Shown here piece after piece: positions 36,845 through 50,160 of a stretch of 64,000 nt of DNA; within the stretch, counting starts at the first letter, position 1; the number at the start of each line of letters is the position of its first letter. The stretch is from positions 19,060,885 through 19,124,884 of the forward strand of contig NC_021700.1 of the NCBI RefSeq assembly GCF_000247815.1, given 5' to 3'. This DNA is from Ficedula albicollis. Lineage: Eukaryota > Chordata > Aves > Passeriformes > Muscicapidae. The notes below the pieces were generated by a model. It was not told the origin of the DNA and made no database searches. It worked only from the letters and a program-made list of their open reading frames with translations. Both the position numbers and the translations under genes were made by a program.

Positions 36845-39800
36845 TTGTACATCTATATATGTGTGAACACAAATATTGTGACATTTAATGTAGGCAGTGT
36901 ATAATTAGACAAACTAAATTAATACAAGATTAAAATTAATGGTTATTTTTCAGATGTGTCAGAAAAGCTTTGGTGTCCAGGAAGCACAAGAACTCGTGTT
37001 TTGCAGTGAAACATGTATTGATTCCTAAGGCAGAATGTGTCCTGGAACATTTACCAGTCTGACACTGGTGCTACAAAGGTCAGGTAGATAGACGAGATTT
37101 ACCTCTGCTAGCATGTCAGCCTTCCATGGTCATGCCCAGGACCCCTGGAATCCCCTTAGAACCACTAAGGTTTCAAAAACTCAGATTTGGAGAATTAGTC
37201 CAGCGGACATCACCACTCCAAATATCTTTAGTTAGGCCCTGAAAAGAACTGGAGTATGAGATTCATGTTTTCTGCTGTAAAAACATTCCCTTGTGTCATT
37301 TTCCTTGTAATTATCCTCAGTCTCCTCCTCTGCTGGTTTTTTTTCCTCTCCTTGGCCTTCTAACAAAAAGTTATCAGTTCTAGCCTGGTTAAGGGTGCAT
37401 CCTGCATTTCTGTAACTGTAACTACAATGCAAGCTATCAGTAATGTCACAAAAAGCTTCAATTCAGCACAGAAAATCATATTTTGGAGAAGTTCAGAAAG
37501 CCATCTGTTCTACTACTTCATCAAATGGTTATGAGACAAACTAAAAGGAATCACAGTTAAAGGCGTTTTACCCTATTTTTCACTTTCTGCTATTGCCTTG
37601 TAATTGCCTTGTTTCTCTTCAAGGAAGCAAGGTCAAATTGTGCTTTAGTAAGAGCCTCATTACTGCTTCAAATACCTTGTGTAACACCTTTTACAAAAGG
37701 GCAGGTTCCTCCATTGTTGATATGAGCCAAATCACTTTCAAACATAGAGATTTCTGCCAAGAAAAGACTCCAGATATGTATTTCAGCCTTATAGGAATAG
37801 AAAAGCCTTTGCACTAATGGTGTGACCCAGGAGGGGAGCTCACCTGGGCAGTCTGGCAGTGCCACCAGCATTTCATGAACAGTTCACCTGAACAGGCGCT
37901 CTCACCAATTCTACACAAACCAATCCTTCTAACAGGTGCATTGCTTCATTTAAAAAAAGAAGAAAGTAGATAAGCATGCAAACCAAAGTAAATTCTTACC
38001 AAACAGTCCTTCATTTTTGTTGTCTTGACTTTTACCTCTTTCACTGAACTTCGAGAAGGCAGAGAAGAATGTTAGGAAGAAAAATACAGAGTACTTACCT
38101 AGGAAACAGAACATTAAGAAAGAAATCATTAGAACATGGAAGCTAACCATTTTTACTATTCTATCAATTGGATGTAAAAATACAGAAGCCCTAGATAAAA
38201 GTATTGTTTCTCCTTAGATATTAATCCTATTTTTTATATTATTGCACAATTAATGTGAAGTTAGCTCATAAATATATACACAGGACACTGTGTTTCTTTG
38301 GACAGTCAAAAGTCTTTCTGAATTTTGTCAAGAATCTTCTTTCTTATAATACTTAAAATTTAACACAGCATTTATTTTTGATAGCTTCTGTACAAAATGT
38401 TTATGTCTTTCTGTGGACAATATAATAAAAATTTTTGTTTCAATTACCAGCTACTGTCATTAGCTTCTAATACATATTTCTGTGCAGCTGAATTTAAAAT
38501 TAGTTTTACTTTAGTAATATTGAATATAACTGTATTTACTAATATCAAAACATGCAAGTAAACTCATATCTTCATAGAAAGAGTACTTTTTCAGTCATTG
38601 TACATACAGATAGATAAAAATTTTAGAATATTAAAAGTGAAATATTGAAGGCATTTTAAGATCCATGAAGTTTCTTTGCTATTCTTATTTATTTGCTAAA
38701 TTCCATAAAAATATTCATGCCACAAATTGGAAAAAGACTAAAAACATGTGCTGTCACCTCAGTTACACATGCACAGAAACTCCTGGCCAAATAAAGCTCT
38801 CCAAAAGTAAACAACTTAAAACCAAAGGGAAAAAATTCTTATTATTCAGTACTACTGAATTTACAACCTATTATACTTTCAGCAAAAATTCTGTGAAAAT
38901 ACGATTAACACATGCCTGAAAGCTCAGTCCAGAAGTGACACTGAAAAGTCTCATGAGGAATGCAAGGCTATAAAAGTGAATTTGACACACATTAGAAGCC
39001 ATGGCTACTGTAAAAAGCTTCTCTCCATGCTTTCCTATTCATCATTTTCCTGCCCTGTTTTTAATTCTCTTTTCCCCAGGAAATGCCACACTCACCCCCT
39101 GGTGGTGTTGTCAAGCCTAACATCTGGACTCCTCAAACTTCATGATCTACCTCCTCTTGGCATTGCCAGCTAGACACAATTAATGAGACTCCAAGCACAA
39201 TGCAACCCAGATGTCAATCAATGACCAAGGCAAAATGAGGAGAATAGCAGAGGGGAGAAGTTATTTGTAAGAGGTCCTATAAATTGTCCTGATAGCAATT
39301 GTGTATGATACATTCCTACAAATGCTGACATTATGTTTTATTAAAAATACTGGGGATTTTTTTCTATATTTAATGTTACTGCTTAATGAGTTAGAAATGG
39401 AAATTAATAAAAAAATCCTACAATAAAAGTGTTACAAAAAGCCTGCTATTAGACTTAAATTAGAACTCTTACAAAATTGAAGTTTATATTGGACATAACT
39501 CTTAGAATAAAAACATGAGTCAAAATTTTTTCTGGAATAGGTACAGAATTCAGCAGAAACAGGCTGAAAAATAGTTTAAGTGGCTGAAAGAATGACTATT
39601 ATTAAATTAAATTTCTCAATACATGAAGGCTAAAAATATTTATAGTCAGGAGAACCTGACAATTGATACTTCCATGTTTTACATCTGTAGGTTGACGTAC
39701 ATTTTGACTGTTTGCCAAAACAGCTTTTTAAGATGCCTCTTTTGCTCTCATTACATCTATTCTTTTGCCCTTAGGGAATAGCAGAAATAAGATTATAAGA

Positions 39801-42800
39801 AAATACCTGTGATAGATGCCACAAGGAATATTTTCATAATAAGGCCAAAAGGAAGATCAGCAGCAACAAAAAGTCCTCATTTTAAAGGGGGTTTTTTTTT
39901 CTGTTTTAGCACACTAAGGCAGTATGTTGTACTGGTGTAGAGTACAGCTAACTTTGCCAAGAAGAGCAAATAGATTTAGATACTTCTTCAGACACAGAGG
40001 ATCAAAATATGAGCAAAATATGCCTGTCTGCTATCCTAAAATAGCACAATCTATCTCCCTATTTCCTCATGCTTGTTTCAGTGATAAAAGAGCTGCAAAG
40101 CAGTTCTTAAGGAAAAAGATTTTATATACCATACTAAGAGCAAAGGGGCTAGAATAACTAGATTAACTTTAATTTAGCTAAGGAGGCTATAACTGTTATG
40201 TATAAAGCTGGAGCATTCATGATTTTCAAATAGCCAGACCTTCAATGGATACCAGCTTCTGACAAAGAGTTGTAGGTTTGCTTGTTGAACTACTGTAGCA
40301 ACGATTTACACCCTCCTGGGTGTTGGGCAGTGTCAAAACTTCTGGTAGCAGACCTAGGTGCAGGAAAAACTGTAAAGCTGTGCTGTGTAATTGTACTGGA
40401 CAGAGTCAAGCCCAAGTTAGTATGTTCTGTTTCCCAGTGGGGCTTATTAGCCCAGGTTAATGTGTTAACATCTTCAGTGGGGTTTATTAGATTGTCTGCT
40501 GGACTGGCTTTTATCTCAGGCACTTCTATTAATGACTATTAATGGAGCCATCACAGAACTTTTCCATTGGCAGTAGGACTGATGAGAGTTGAATGGAGGA
40601 ATGTCTTGCTGAGAGGAATGGTGAGTGAACAGGGTTCAGGAATGGTGAGACAGCAGGGATAAGGGGAGAGAGGTATAATTACTGTACTCAATTACCTATG
40701 GAAAAGATATAGAGAGGTAACGCTGAACTGTTCTCAGTGATTCATGGAGATTAAAGAAAAAACAGCTGCAGTTTGCACAAAGTAGTATTTTGAATATGGA
40801 AATATAAGAAAGAATAACCTTCATAATTATGATGATTAAGAACAGAAACCAACTGCCTAAACTCCCATGGAACCTCCACTCCCTTAGATACTCAAAGTTT
40901 CAATGATGAAGCCCCTCGAAAATTTGATCAAACTTCAGTGTTAACCCTATGGTCAGTAGAAGATTGGAAGAAATAGCTTAGAGAGAAGCTTGTCAAGATA
41001 ACTAATTTTATGATTCAATGATTCTAACTCTGTAGTTACAACTAACAATAACATTGTTTTATAAAAAGAGAATAGAAATGAGAAGGCCAAGATGTTCTCT
41101 ATACCTTTCCCTTTCCTTGATGTGATGCTATGCATTCATCAGCTGTAGGCATGACTCCATGCCCTCCACAGAGCAGGACAAATTTTATTTTCTATATTTA
41201 AGACTAAGAGCTTCCTTATTGCCATAATTTTTGTGCCCATATGCTCTGCAAACAGTACTCTACACTTAGGCCACAAATGCCTTCTCAGAACACATAAGTC
41301 TTGTTAAACATTTCCTGTTTCATTAAGTAACATGTTATAAAACAGTTTGGAAACTCAGGAAAAGGAATTGGAGATATCCTAAGAAGCAGAAATTCTTATC
41401 AGTGTCCGAGTAGTACCTCTTAGATTTGTAAATTGATATTTAGTTTTTGATATTTTTTAATATAATCCAAAATTTGTTACAAAATTTGTTTTCAGATACC
41501 TAGGACAATTTTGAAATATATGTAAACTTTTCTTATTGTAGCTTGTACTTATGGATTCTGGGCCAGGTTCTTTCATAACAGGGTTGTGTTGAAATAATGT
41601 AATGGAAATGACACATAGGATAAAACCCAGGGTATAATATTATTAACAACAATGTAACATTGCTACATTTAATTAGCATTAAAAATATTTAAAGCGTTAT
41701 TTCATAATGTTTGTCTACCATTATTTATTTTGTCAGTCAGACATGCCCCCTAATGCCATATGAGAAGGACACATCCAGGAAGCACTTTGGCAATCAGTGT
41801 TTGCATGTTGATATTTGTATATATCTGCAGATGGAAAGGATGAGCTTCTGTTACCATTTAGATGAAATTCTCTGATAGTTTAAATATTGCAGCCGAAATC
41901 AACGTAAAGCCCAAAATTGCACATAACTCCAGAAAGAAGTTCCATCTTAGTAAACCTATTTTCTTTACATGCAATAGCATGTACATTTATAATGTTCAAA
42001 CGTTGGCATTGAAGGATAGTTTCACAGTGGTGCTGTCGCAGAACTAATTAAAGCCACAGCTGGAGGAATTACAAAGACAAGAAGAAATCTGGAGCAATTT
42101 TAGTTCCTCCCCTCAAATGCATTCAAATACTCTCAGCCTTTTTTGCAGAAACCAAATGAAGAAGTATAATTTGCTTCTCACTAGACCGAAGAATGAAAAT
42201 GCTTGGATAATGGATATTTGAGAAGTGACTGCTATATGGTACTGCCACAACACACAGAGCATTAGCTCTCCTTCTACTCTTTCATGCGTTCTTCTTAGTA
42301 AAGAAGATCAAAGATTCTCACTCTGAAAATAATGGTTCTCAAATGCTGATGGCAGATATTAGACAGAGAAACTCTTCTTTGCATGCTTCTGTTTTTAGTT
42401 TGTGACAACATTACACAGATAGAGGAACTGACAGCAGAAGAGGCATGTTATGGGCTGAGGTTGTATGAGTATTCATCTCAAAAAGAAAATGTTGTTTACT
42501 GTGTACAACAGTACTTCTACTACCCAATAATGTTATCTTTCCTCCTGCCAAACACTTTCTGCCTTTTGTACACACATCTGTGTTTAGTTTTGTGTAAGAT
42601 CATTTCTTTCAGGTCCCCTCAGGTCCCACAGGGACTGTGTGGAGTGACTGAGAGCAGCAGTTGTGGCTGACTCTGATAATCCTGCTTGCTGCAGCAGGTG
42701 TGATGCAAGGGACATTAGGCCTTTTAGGAAAGCCTGTTTCCCATATTTACCAGGCAAGATAAAGCAGTGATGAGGTTTCACCTATAAATACATAATTTGC

Positions 42801-43544
42801 ACACTATTTATTTGAGCCTTAATCATGGGCATACCTTAATGTGCTCCCACTTGAGCATTATGTAGGATTCCAAATCACATAATTGAAAATCATGACAGCT
42901 AGAGAAGAAGATATGTTTCAGAGAGATTAATTAAAGGATCTTAGAGAAGTTGTAGTATTGAATTGCCTTCCATTTACTGCTCCTCACTACTGCAATTCCC
43001 CTCTTCAAAAATTTCCACATATTTAAAGTGTGAATGTGGTAGTTGTAGCTCCAATAGTCTTCAAACATTCCACTGAAAAATATACCTCTGGAAAATAAAT
43101 GCATTTAGCTGATAACCTAATCTCATAGCCCCTTTTTTAAGATTATATATTACTTTGTGCATAACTATATGGCTGTCCTAGCAGTAAGATGCAACTAATA
43201 TGAAATTTGTGATATATTTTGAAAGACTTCATTCCAAAGAAAATAACATGTGATACACTATATTTTAAGGATTTCAAAAGTTGCTATGGCAATGAAAATC
43301 CTGTGTTACTCTCAGAAGTTAGGGAAAATGACCAATGATATCACCAACATACAATCAAGATAACAGAAACAGCCTTATATTAAAGTGAAAGAACACAAAA
43401 AGGTTCCATGCATCAGAAGGTATGGATGACATGTTTATGACAAGATTACCATCCTCCATATTTTCCAATTGGCTAAAACACTAGTTCTGCAGTAAATATT
43501 TCTATCTGTGGCTGATCAACTCCTCCATCACCCGGAGGAGTGTT
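36841..43544. other. AT-rich unique non-coding sequence
   Basis: About 6.7 kb without a recognised gene, RNA or repeat. Open frames are at most 95 codons. No splice-linked exon pattern could be made out by eye. Confidence 0.5.
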
Positions 43545-43852
43545 ACAAAAAGCACTAGGGATAGTCTATAGTCAGATAGTGACAGGATAAGAGATAATGG
43601 TTTTAAATTGAAAGAGGGCAGGTTTGGATTAGATGCTGGCAAGAAATTCTCTAGTCAGAGACTGCTGAAGCACTGGAGCATGTTGCCCAGAGACACTGTG
43701 GATATCTTATCCCTGGAAGCATTCAAGGTCAGGTTGGGTGGGTTGAACAACCTGATCTAGCAGGTGACATCCTATCCATGGAATAGAGTTTGGAACTAGA
43801 TGACCTTTAAGGTCCCTTCCAGCCCAAACCATTCTATGGTTCTATGATTCTA
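43545..43852 (+). mobile_element. CR1 3' part, sense
   Basis: The blocks 'gatagtgacaggataagag', 'ttttaaattgaaagaggg', 'agatgctggcaagaaattct', 'ccctggaagcattcaagg', 'gttgaacaacctgatctag' and 'aaggtcccttccagccc' appear in the canonical CR1 order, ending in the ATTCTATGGTTCTATGATTCTA terminal repeats. This copy is 5'-truncated, about 300 bp long, and closer to the consensus than the copy at the window start. Confidence 0.93.
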
Positions 43853-44711
43853 ATTCTCCTTTATACGCACCCTGATTTCAAACTGTTTAGAGATTCCAGA
43901 AACATTTGCACTTTGTGGGTTACTGTATTATGAAGAGTCATTAATATAAAAACTGATGAGCATTCTTTAGGATAATTGTGAATATAAATGAAGCATTAAA
44001 AATTCTTTACATAATTTTTATGCCATCACTGTATTTCTTTTTCTGGGCAACTATTAAAAAAACATAAGGAAAAACATTCCTTAATTCCAGGGCTTACCTA
44101 ATCATCCAAGTTTTGTTTCCATTTGCTTTGAATCACTTAACATCTTAATTACAGATTCATAGAATATAAAATTCATATAGCTTTACAAGGTTTTTAGTTA
44201 CTCAGAGCAGAAGTCACTAATGTAGAAATACTGATTGGCAAAAAATAAGTCACTGTTGTATCTGTGTCAAATTAATTCAAAGTGACATTCATCCCTTTGG
44301 ATCCTTTTGGATATCTCAGAATAGAGTTTTTTATGACCAAAATACAGTCAACTTCTTATTTACTAAGAATATTAAATTCTTCCATAATAAATATTGCTTA
44401 GATATATGAGATATATTATAATCAATTTCTGATCCGTAGATTGAAATAATAATTGGTGAATGTTACAACTGCATACAACACACATTAAATATAAAAAGAT
44501 GCAAATTGTTTATATAAATAAATTCTAGAAATACTACAGAATTCAACATGCATTGCTTGGTATCCACAAGTTGATGAATTAGTGCTGAAAAAAAAACCTG
44601 TGAACTGGCTTCTGGGTAGCACAATATATCAAAATTACACTCCCTAGGGATTACCTGGTCTTCACTAAACTGATTTTTCACTATACTTTCCTCTTAGCTC
44701 TTCATTGCAAA
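43853..44711. other. AT-rich unique non-coding sequence
   Basis: No feature was seen. Confidence 0.5.
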
Positions 44712-45968
44712 ATGCAAACACCTTAAACCAATATGTGATTTTCTTAAAATGGGATAAAAATCAAAAAATATCCTTGGACAAAAAAATGTGAAAAGTTTTC
44801 AATAGCTATTATTTACAGATGTCCCTTTGCAGGTGTATTTAGATAGTTCTCATCCAGAAATCTTGTAATTACTGAATGTAATAATGCATCTTCTCTGGTT
44901 ATAACAGAATATTTCATTGTACTACACCATCATAAGGGATAAAACTTGTCCTAGGTCAAGATCCTAGAATTGGATGCTTTAGTTTGTAAATAAAAATAAA
45001 TAACATTTCTTCCCTCTTCCATCAGAGAGGGTATCATGTAAAGCACAGTGTCCATATAGTTAAAGATTTCAAAACAGCATTCACACTGAGAGGGTGAACT
45101 GAAGAAATTACCTTTATATTGGCATTTTCTGATTCCCCAATATTTCACTTGAAATCTTTTTTGGAAGTAATTAGATACATATTTGCTATTCTGAAATGTG
45201 AAGTCCGTGACTGCAAACCAGGAAATCTGTTTGCTTCTTGTTTCTACCCAGTAAACTTGCATAATCTGGGGCAATTTTTTTCACTTACTTGTCCGTTAAT
45301 TTCTAACAGCTGTCACTTCTTTAGGTAAGAATGGGAATGCAATATGCAAACACCTTAAACCAATATGTGATTTTCTTAAAATGGGATAAAAATCAAAAAA
45401 TATCCTTGGACAAAAAAATGTGAAAAGTTTTCAATAGCTATTATTTACAGATGTCCCTTTGCAGGTGTATTTAGATAGTTCTCATCCAGAAATCTTGTAA
45501 TTACTGAATGTAATAATGCATCTTCTCTGGTTATAACAGAATATTTCATTGTACTACACCATCATAAGGGATAAAACTTGTCCTAGGTCAAGATCCTAGA
45601 ATTGGATGCTTTAGTTTGTAAATAAAAATAAATAACATTTCTTCCCTCTTCCATCAGAGAGGGTATCATGTAAAGCACAGTGTCCATATAGTTAAAGATT
45701 TCAAAACAGCATTCACACTGAGAGGGTGAACTGAAGAAATTACCTTTATATTGGCATTTTCTGATTCCCCAATATTTCACTTGAAATCTTTTTTGGAAGT
45801 AATTAGATACATATTTGCTATTCTGAAATGTGAAGTCCGTGACTGTAAACCAGGAAATCTGTTTGCTTCTTGTTTCTACCCAGTTAACTTGCATAATCTG
45901 GGGCAATTTTTTTCACTTACTTGTCCGTTAATTTCTAACAGCTGTCACTTCTTTAGGTAAGAATGGGA
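44712..45968. repeat. 625-bp direct duplication, period 632, two near-identical copies
   Basis: Copy 1 is 44712-45336 and copy 2 is 45344-45968, with the 7-base filler TGCAATA between them. Two differences are visible: C at 45214 against T at 45846, and A at 45253 against T at 45885. Each copy carries the same minus-strand 107-codon frame and plus-strand 69-codon frame, which are not evidence of genes. The filler bases at the junction are the kind of scar left by end joining or template switching. Confidence 0.97.
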
Positions 45969-46802
45969 AGCCAGCCTTTAAAATAAAACCCTTTACTGAA
46001 AGTTAGACTTTTTGTCTATCAAGTGTCAATAATAAGGGCACCAAAACCATTCCATCTGTAATGTCTCATGTCTCTTGATATTAAAGCACCCAGAAGACAA
46101 ATATATTTAGGATCTACAATCTGAAATATCCTTCACTACATTTTGATAAATGTTTTAACCTTTCTGCAGATCTAACCTCAATACTCACATATGTTAATTC
46201 GAGTCTAAAATGTGTGTTAAAAATGCAACAGATCACATATTTTCTCCATTCTAAATTTTTCAAGAAAAATTCAGGAGCTAGCAACCACCTGTATTCAATA
46301 TGGGTTTTATTTAATCCTTTATGTACTTTATGTCCTCTTTTAATACATGCACATAGAACGCAGAGTAGTGGGATTGAAGGGAATTCTGAAGACCCCTCCT
46401 AAAAACAGGGCAAAACTCTGTGATGCTTTTAAGAAATAAATGCAGCAAGTTGGTGAAAGGCAGTCAAATTTTTAGTATTTCTTCACTCTCATTGGAGTTC
46501 CCATAAAATTTCTATGGATTACTTGCCACAAATAGCAAATCAATCTATTTCTCCCTTAATGCTTAAAAAGATACTTCCAAACATCCAATGAAACACGGAG
46601 CTGCTGCACTCCTGCTGCTGCTCTCATCTTTTGTACACCTCTAAATTCCATTTATTTCTTGCCTCTACCCAGTGGAGTAAGCGGAAAGAAGCTAAACCCC
46701 AAGAAGCTTAACCTTGAAACTTTTAATGTTGGGAAAAGCCATGATCCTGCAACTGGACCTACATGTTTTGGCTGGACCAATTCTGTCTGGAGATACACCT
46801 GT
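45969..46802. other. Unique non-coding sequence
   Basis: No feature was seen. Confidence 0.5.
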
Positions 46803-47100
46803 ATCACAGAATTATAGAACACGGAGTAGAATGGTTTGGGTTGGAAGGGACCCTTAAAAGTCATCCAGTACAGCCCCCTCAGCCATGAGCAGGCACATCT
46901 AGACCAGAGGCCTGTCCAGCTTTATTTCACACGTTTCCAGGCTAAGGACAACCACCATCCCTCTGTGCAAACTATTACATTGTTTCACTAACCTCACCCC
47001 AAAATATTTCATTTTTCTGTCAAGGTTGAACCTCTTTTAGTGCTGCCTTTTCTTTCCAAGTTCTCACCAATAAACCAAATACAATTTTCTCCAGTCCTCT
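46803..47100 (-). mobile_element. CR1 3' part, antisense
   Basis: On the plus strand the copy begins with the reverse complement of the CR1 tail, 'atcacagaattatagaa', then 'gaatggtttgggttggaagg' and 'cccttaaaagtcatccag', followed by 'ccatgagcaggcacatctag' and a degraded 'cctcaccccaaaatatttc' block. The 5' border of the element (to the right here) is blurred by divergence and is placed at about 47100. Confidence 0.93.
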
Positions 47101-48366
47101 GCTTTTCTGAACACTTGGAAAAAACATAGTGCTTCCAAACTGCAAAATCAAGCAGGCTGTATTTGAAAATACTTGATAAGACAATACAATTTTCGATGAA
47201 ATAGACATTTATTTTATTTTCATTGGTGTTAGCTATTTTTGCAGTACGCACACTCTACCCACATATGCAACATTTGGCATGTATTTTTCTGATATAACTG
47301 CTTCAATTCCAGATATAGCTGAATATATACTGAAAAATTCAAGTTTGATTTTAAAACCATTGTGTTCAAACAACTAATTGAAGACAATTTTGTCTAAAAG
47401 TAATGTTTCAGAGAAAACAATGTTCAACTTAATTTGCGAGAAGTTGATGAGCAAAAATTTAATTCCTCTGTATTTATGCCTAATGGAAGAATAGCAAAGT
47501 CAGAACAGCCTTTGCAGAGTTTTTGAAACACTATTAGTGAAAATTCAGAACAGAATACAGATTCAAAATTACATGAGAATATAATACATTCTTCTTTTTA
47601 CACTGACTCTCAGGTTACCTTTACATTACAGAAAACTAAAAGCATAACATGCTCCTTATCAGAAGAACACCCACAGAAGATAACTTCCAAATTGCTTTCA
47701 GCATTCCCAGTGCCACTGATGACAAGTTGCCTTAAAAGCTGCAATTTGCTTAGCTAGCTTCTGACATCTGTGAGAACCCTCTGTCTCCAAAATTATTTCC
47801 AACTAAACCTGGCCATTATAAGTTTGCAATATTAGGACCAGTGATTACTAGAATTCACTCATTTCTAGGATATTTTTCCTGATTTTTAATTTTTTTTGCG
47901 TAATAAACATAAACGTTTATTTCCTATTAACTTTTACTCAAATTTACCACAGCTGAGACTTTTTTGGAAGTGCTTGGAGTTATTTGGGACTGATTGGGAA
48001 AGTCCTCCTCTTGCCACAAAAAATTCTAAGCTTTTTTACATATTTTCCTGCATGCTTTATTAAACAGTCTTTAAGACAGATGCCACCTGCGCCCTGAGCA
48101 GCAGAGTGCCTGTTGCCAAGGAAACAACACCCTTCTCTTGCCTTCTCTTCTCTTACCTCCTTCTCTCATCATTCACATGCCTCAGCATTAAGGGCAAATA
48201 GAAAAAGGCTTCCATGATTGCTAACATATGAAAAAATTACACCTTCAAATAGTTGCATGAAGTGCAGTGTTCCAATAATATGAAAAATTTTGAAGTCCTG
48301 TTAGCAAAACTGCAAATTACAAATTGTGACTTTCCATTCAAATTTTACTTTGACATAAATGTAAAT
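47101..48366. other. AT-rich unique non-coding sequence
   Basis: No feature was seen. Confidence 0.5.
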
Positions 48367-48439
48367 ATATCCTATAGATATACCCTATATATAAATATAT
48401 AGATATATAAATATATAGATATATAGATATATAGGATAT
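48367..48439. repeat. TA-rich (AGATAT)n-like tract with closing inverted repeat
   Basis: ATATCCTATA (48367-48376) is the reverse complement of TATAGGATAT (48430-48439). The sequence between them is an irregular TA/AGATAT repeat that can itself pair, so the whole unit could form a long imperfect hairpin. Confidence 0.8.
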
Positions 48440-50092
48440 TTATGTGTGTTACACTCCTTCTACAAGCTGTAGAATGCAGACTGTTGATCCTGCTCAGTCA
48501 TGCACATAGAAATAAAGACACTCTGAAGATGAGCTGAAGAGGATACTCTGAAGAAAAAACTTCTTCAACATAACTACCTGTGGCCCAGTGGAGCAACTTA
48601 CTTAGACTGATTACAGTGGGATGCAATCACAGGTAGAAAGATTTTCTTACCTGTACAGTCAATATTTAGTAGTCAATTACTTGCAAGGACAAAAACAAAT
48701 CTTAGTCCAAATTTAAACAGTAAAGCTGGATCAAAGTAAACTCTGTATTCTTATAATTTCCTACAAGTTCCTTGTTTTCCAACAGCCCACTCCTATTTCT
48801 CTGAGCACCTAAATAAGAGGTGAAGCAACCTGACCTGCAGATGTTTAACTGCATTTTTCTAGAGCCAGAGGAATACACCTGCACACCATTATCTCACAGC
48901 ATTTTTTTTTAGGAAACAAAACCAGCTCCAAACATTGTGAAAAACAAAAACAGAAGAAAAGAGGAGCCCGGGTTCCATTTAGTCATTAACACAAAACCAC
49001 AGAGTAAAAAAATAAATGCAGAAAAGGACCCAGAAATGGATATCATTATTCAGCCCCAGAGAAATCATAGCTTAACTATTCCCGACTGCAGCAATAACTG
49101 CATACATTTCTGGCTCCAGGAGATAGAGCAGGAATTGCAACCAGACAGTAAATGTTTTCAAATTTCAATGCCATTAGGAAATAGCAGAGAGAGATGCTGC
49201 CAGGGCTGTGGGTGCACCACGCAGCTATGCCTGCTCTTCCCAGGCTGACTTCCTCTCCAGGAACTGGTCCATTCCTGCTCCTCACAACCCTTCCAACATG
49301 TAAAACCTCACAGCCCATTTGCTTCAACGGCTGAATGTGCAACCCAGAGCAGCATCCTGCTGCTCACCACTGCGCATCAGGGAGATGCAAGAGAATGGTC
49401 TTTTACTATAAGGAAATCTTTCCCAAAACTCTCCTGCAAAACCTTTTCATTTCATCAGTTTAAAAATTAACAAGGAAACTGCATCCATTATTAATAATTT
49501 AGTGGAAAACAGATCTCTTTTTTTGATGTGCCACGTATTGTGCTCAGGTATTTTGTACCTGCAGGTGAGGATCTCTTCATTAATGAAGGAGAGCATCCCA
49601 AATTAGAAAATACTGCAGTCATGAAGGGTCCTACACTAGTCCTCTGCTGCAACAGAGTTATGATGCTTATACTTAATGCGTTAAAGACAGAATAATTTAT
49701 TCGGATAATTCAAGTTTGGAAGAATTTTGTGATGGCAAGTTAACTTAGGTTTTCTTCAAGAAATCTGGACAAATTAGTTTCTCAAGCAGAATTTAATAGA
49801 TGATATTCTTAACCATATTTTCCCTACTGGATGTCCTGGCACACTATCTGGTGATCTCCTCCAGTGACAGCATCAATAAACACCACTGGTGTGCTCAGAT
49901 GGCCAATAGTACTTTACAAAATGAATCCCCTTTTACACAGGATGTTGTGTATTTAACTACACTAATAAATGTGATAATGAATTATTTGGACACTTCCTGC
50001 CTATATTTTGAAATATTTTTATGTGAACTGGATATTGTGCAGGTTGACTGTATTGTGGGCTTATATTATTTCATTCTAAAATACCCCGGATG
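48440..50092. other. Unique sequence with overlapping short open frames
   Basis: The patch 48937-49342 holds a plus-strand frame of 103 codons and an overlapping minus-strand frame of 88 codons; neither has a recognised domain. The remainder is ordinary non-coding sequence. Confidence 0.4.
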
Positions 50093-50160
50093 AGTTAAAT
50101 AAATTAGAGTTTATATAGAGAGTTTATAAATAGAGTTAAATAAATTAGAGTAAATAAATT
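50093..50160. repeat. Short imperfect repeats of a GTTAAATAAATTAGAGT unit
   Basis: The unit GAGTTAAATAAATTAGAGT occurs at about 50093 and 50133, with a partial third copy following. This is a small local duplication in AT-rich sequence. Confidence 0.75.

Noticed and set aside
41010..41030. 'ttatgattcaatgattcta' as a CR1 tail
   Set aside because: The terminal-repeat-like bases are present, but the preceding CR1 blocks are not, so a CR1 copy is not supported.
44951..45960. Paired identical frames that look like a duplicated gene
   Set aside because: The frames are repeated only because the underlying 625-bp DNA is duplicated; both strands are open in the same area and no domain is recognisable.
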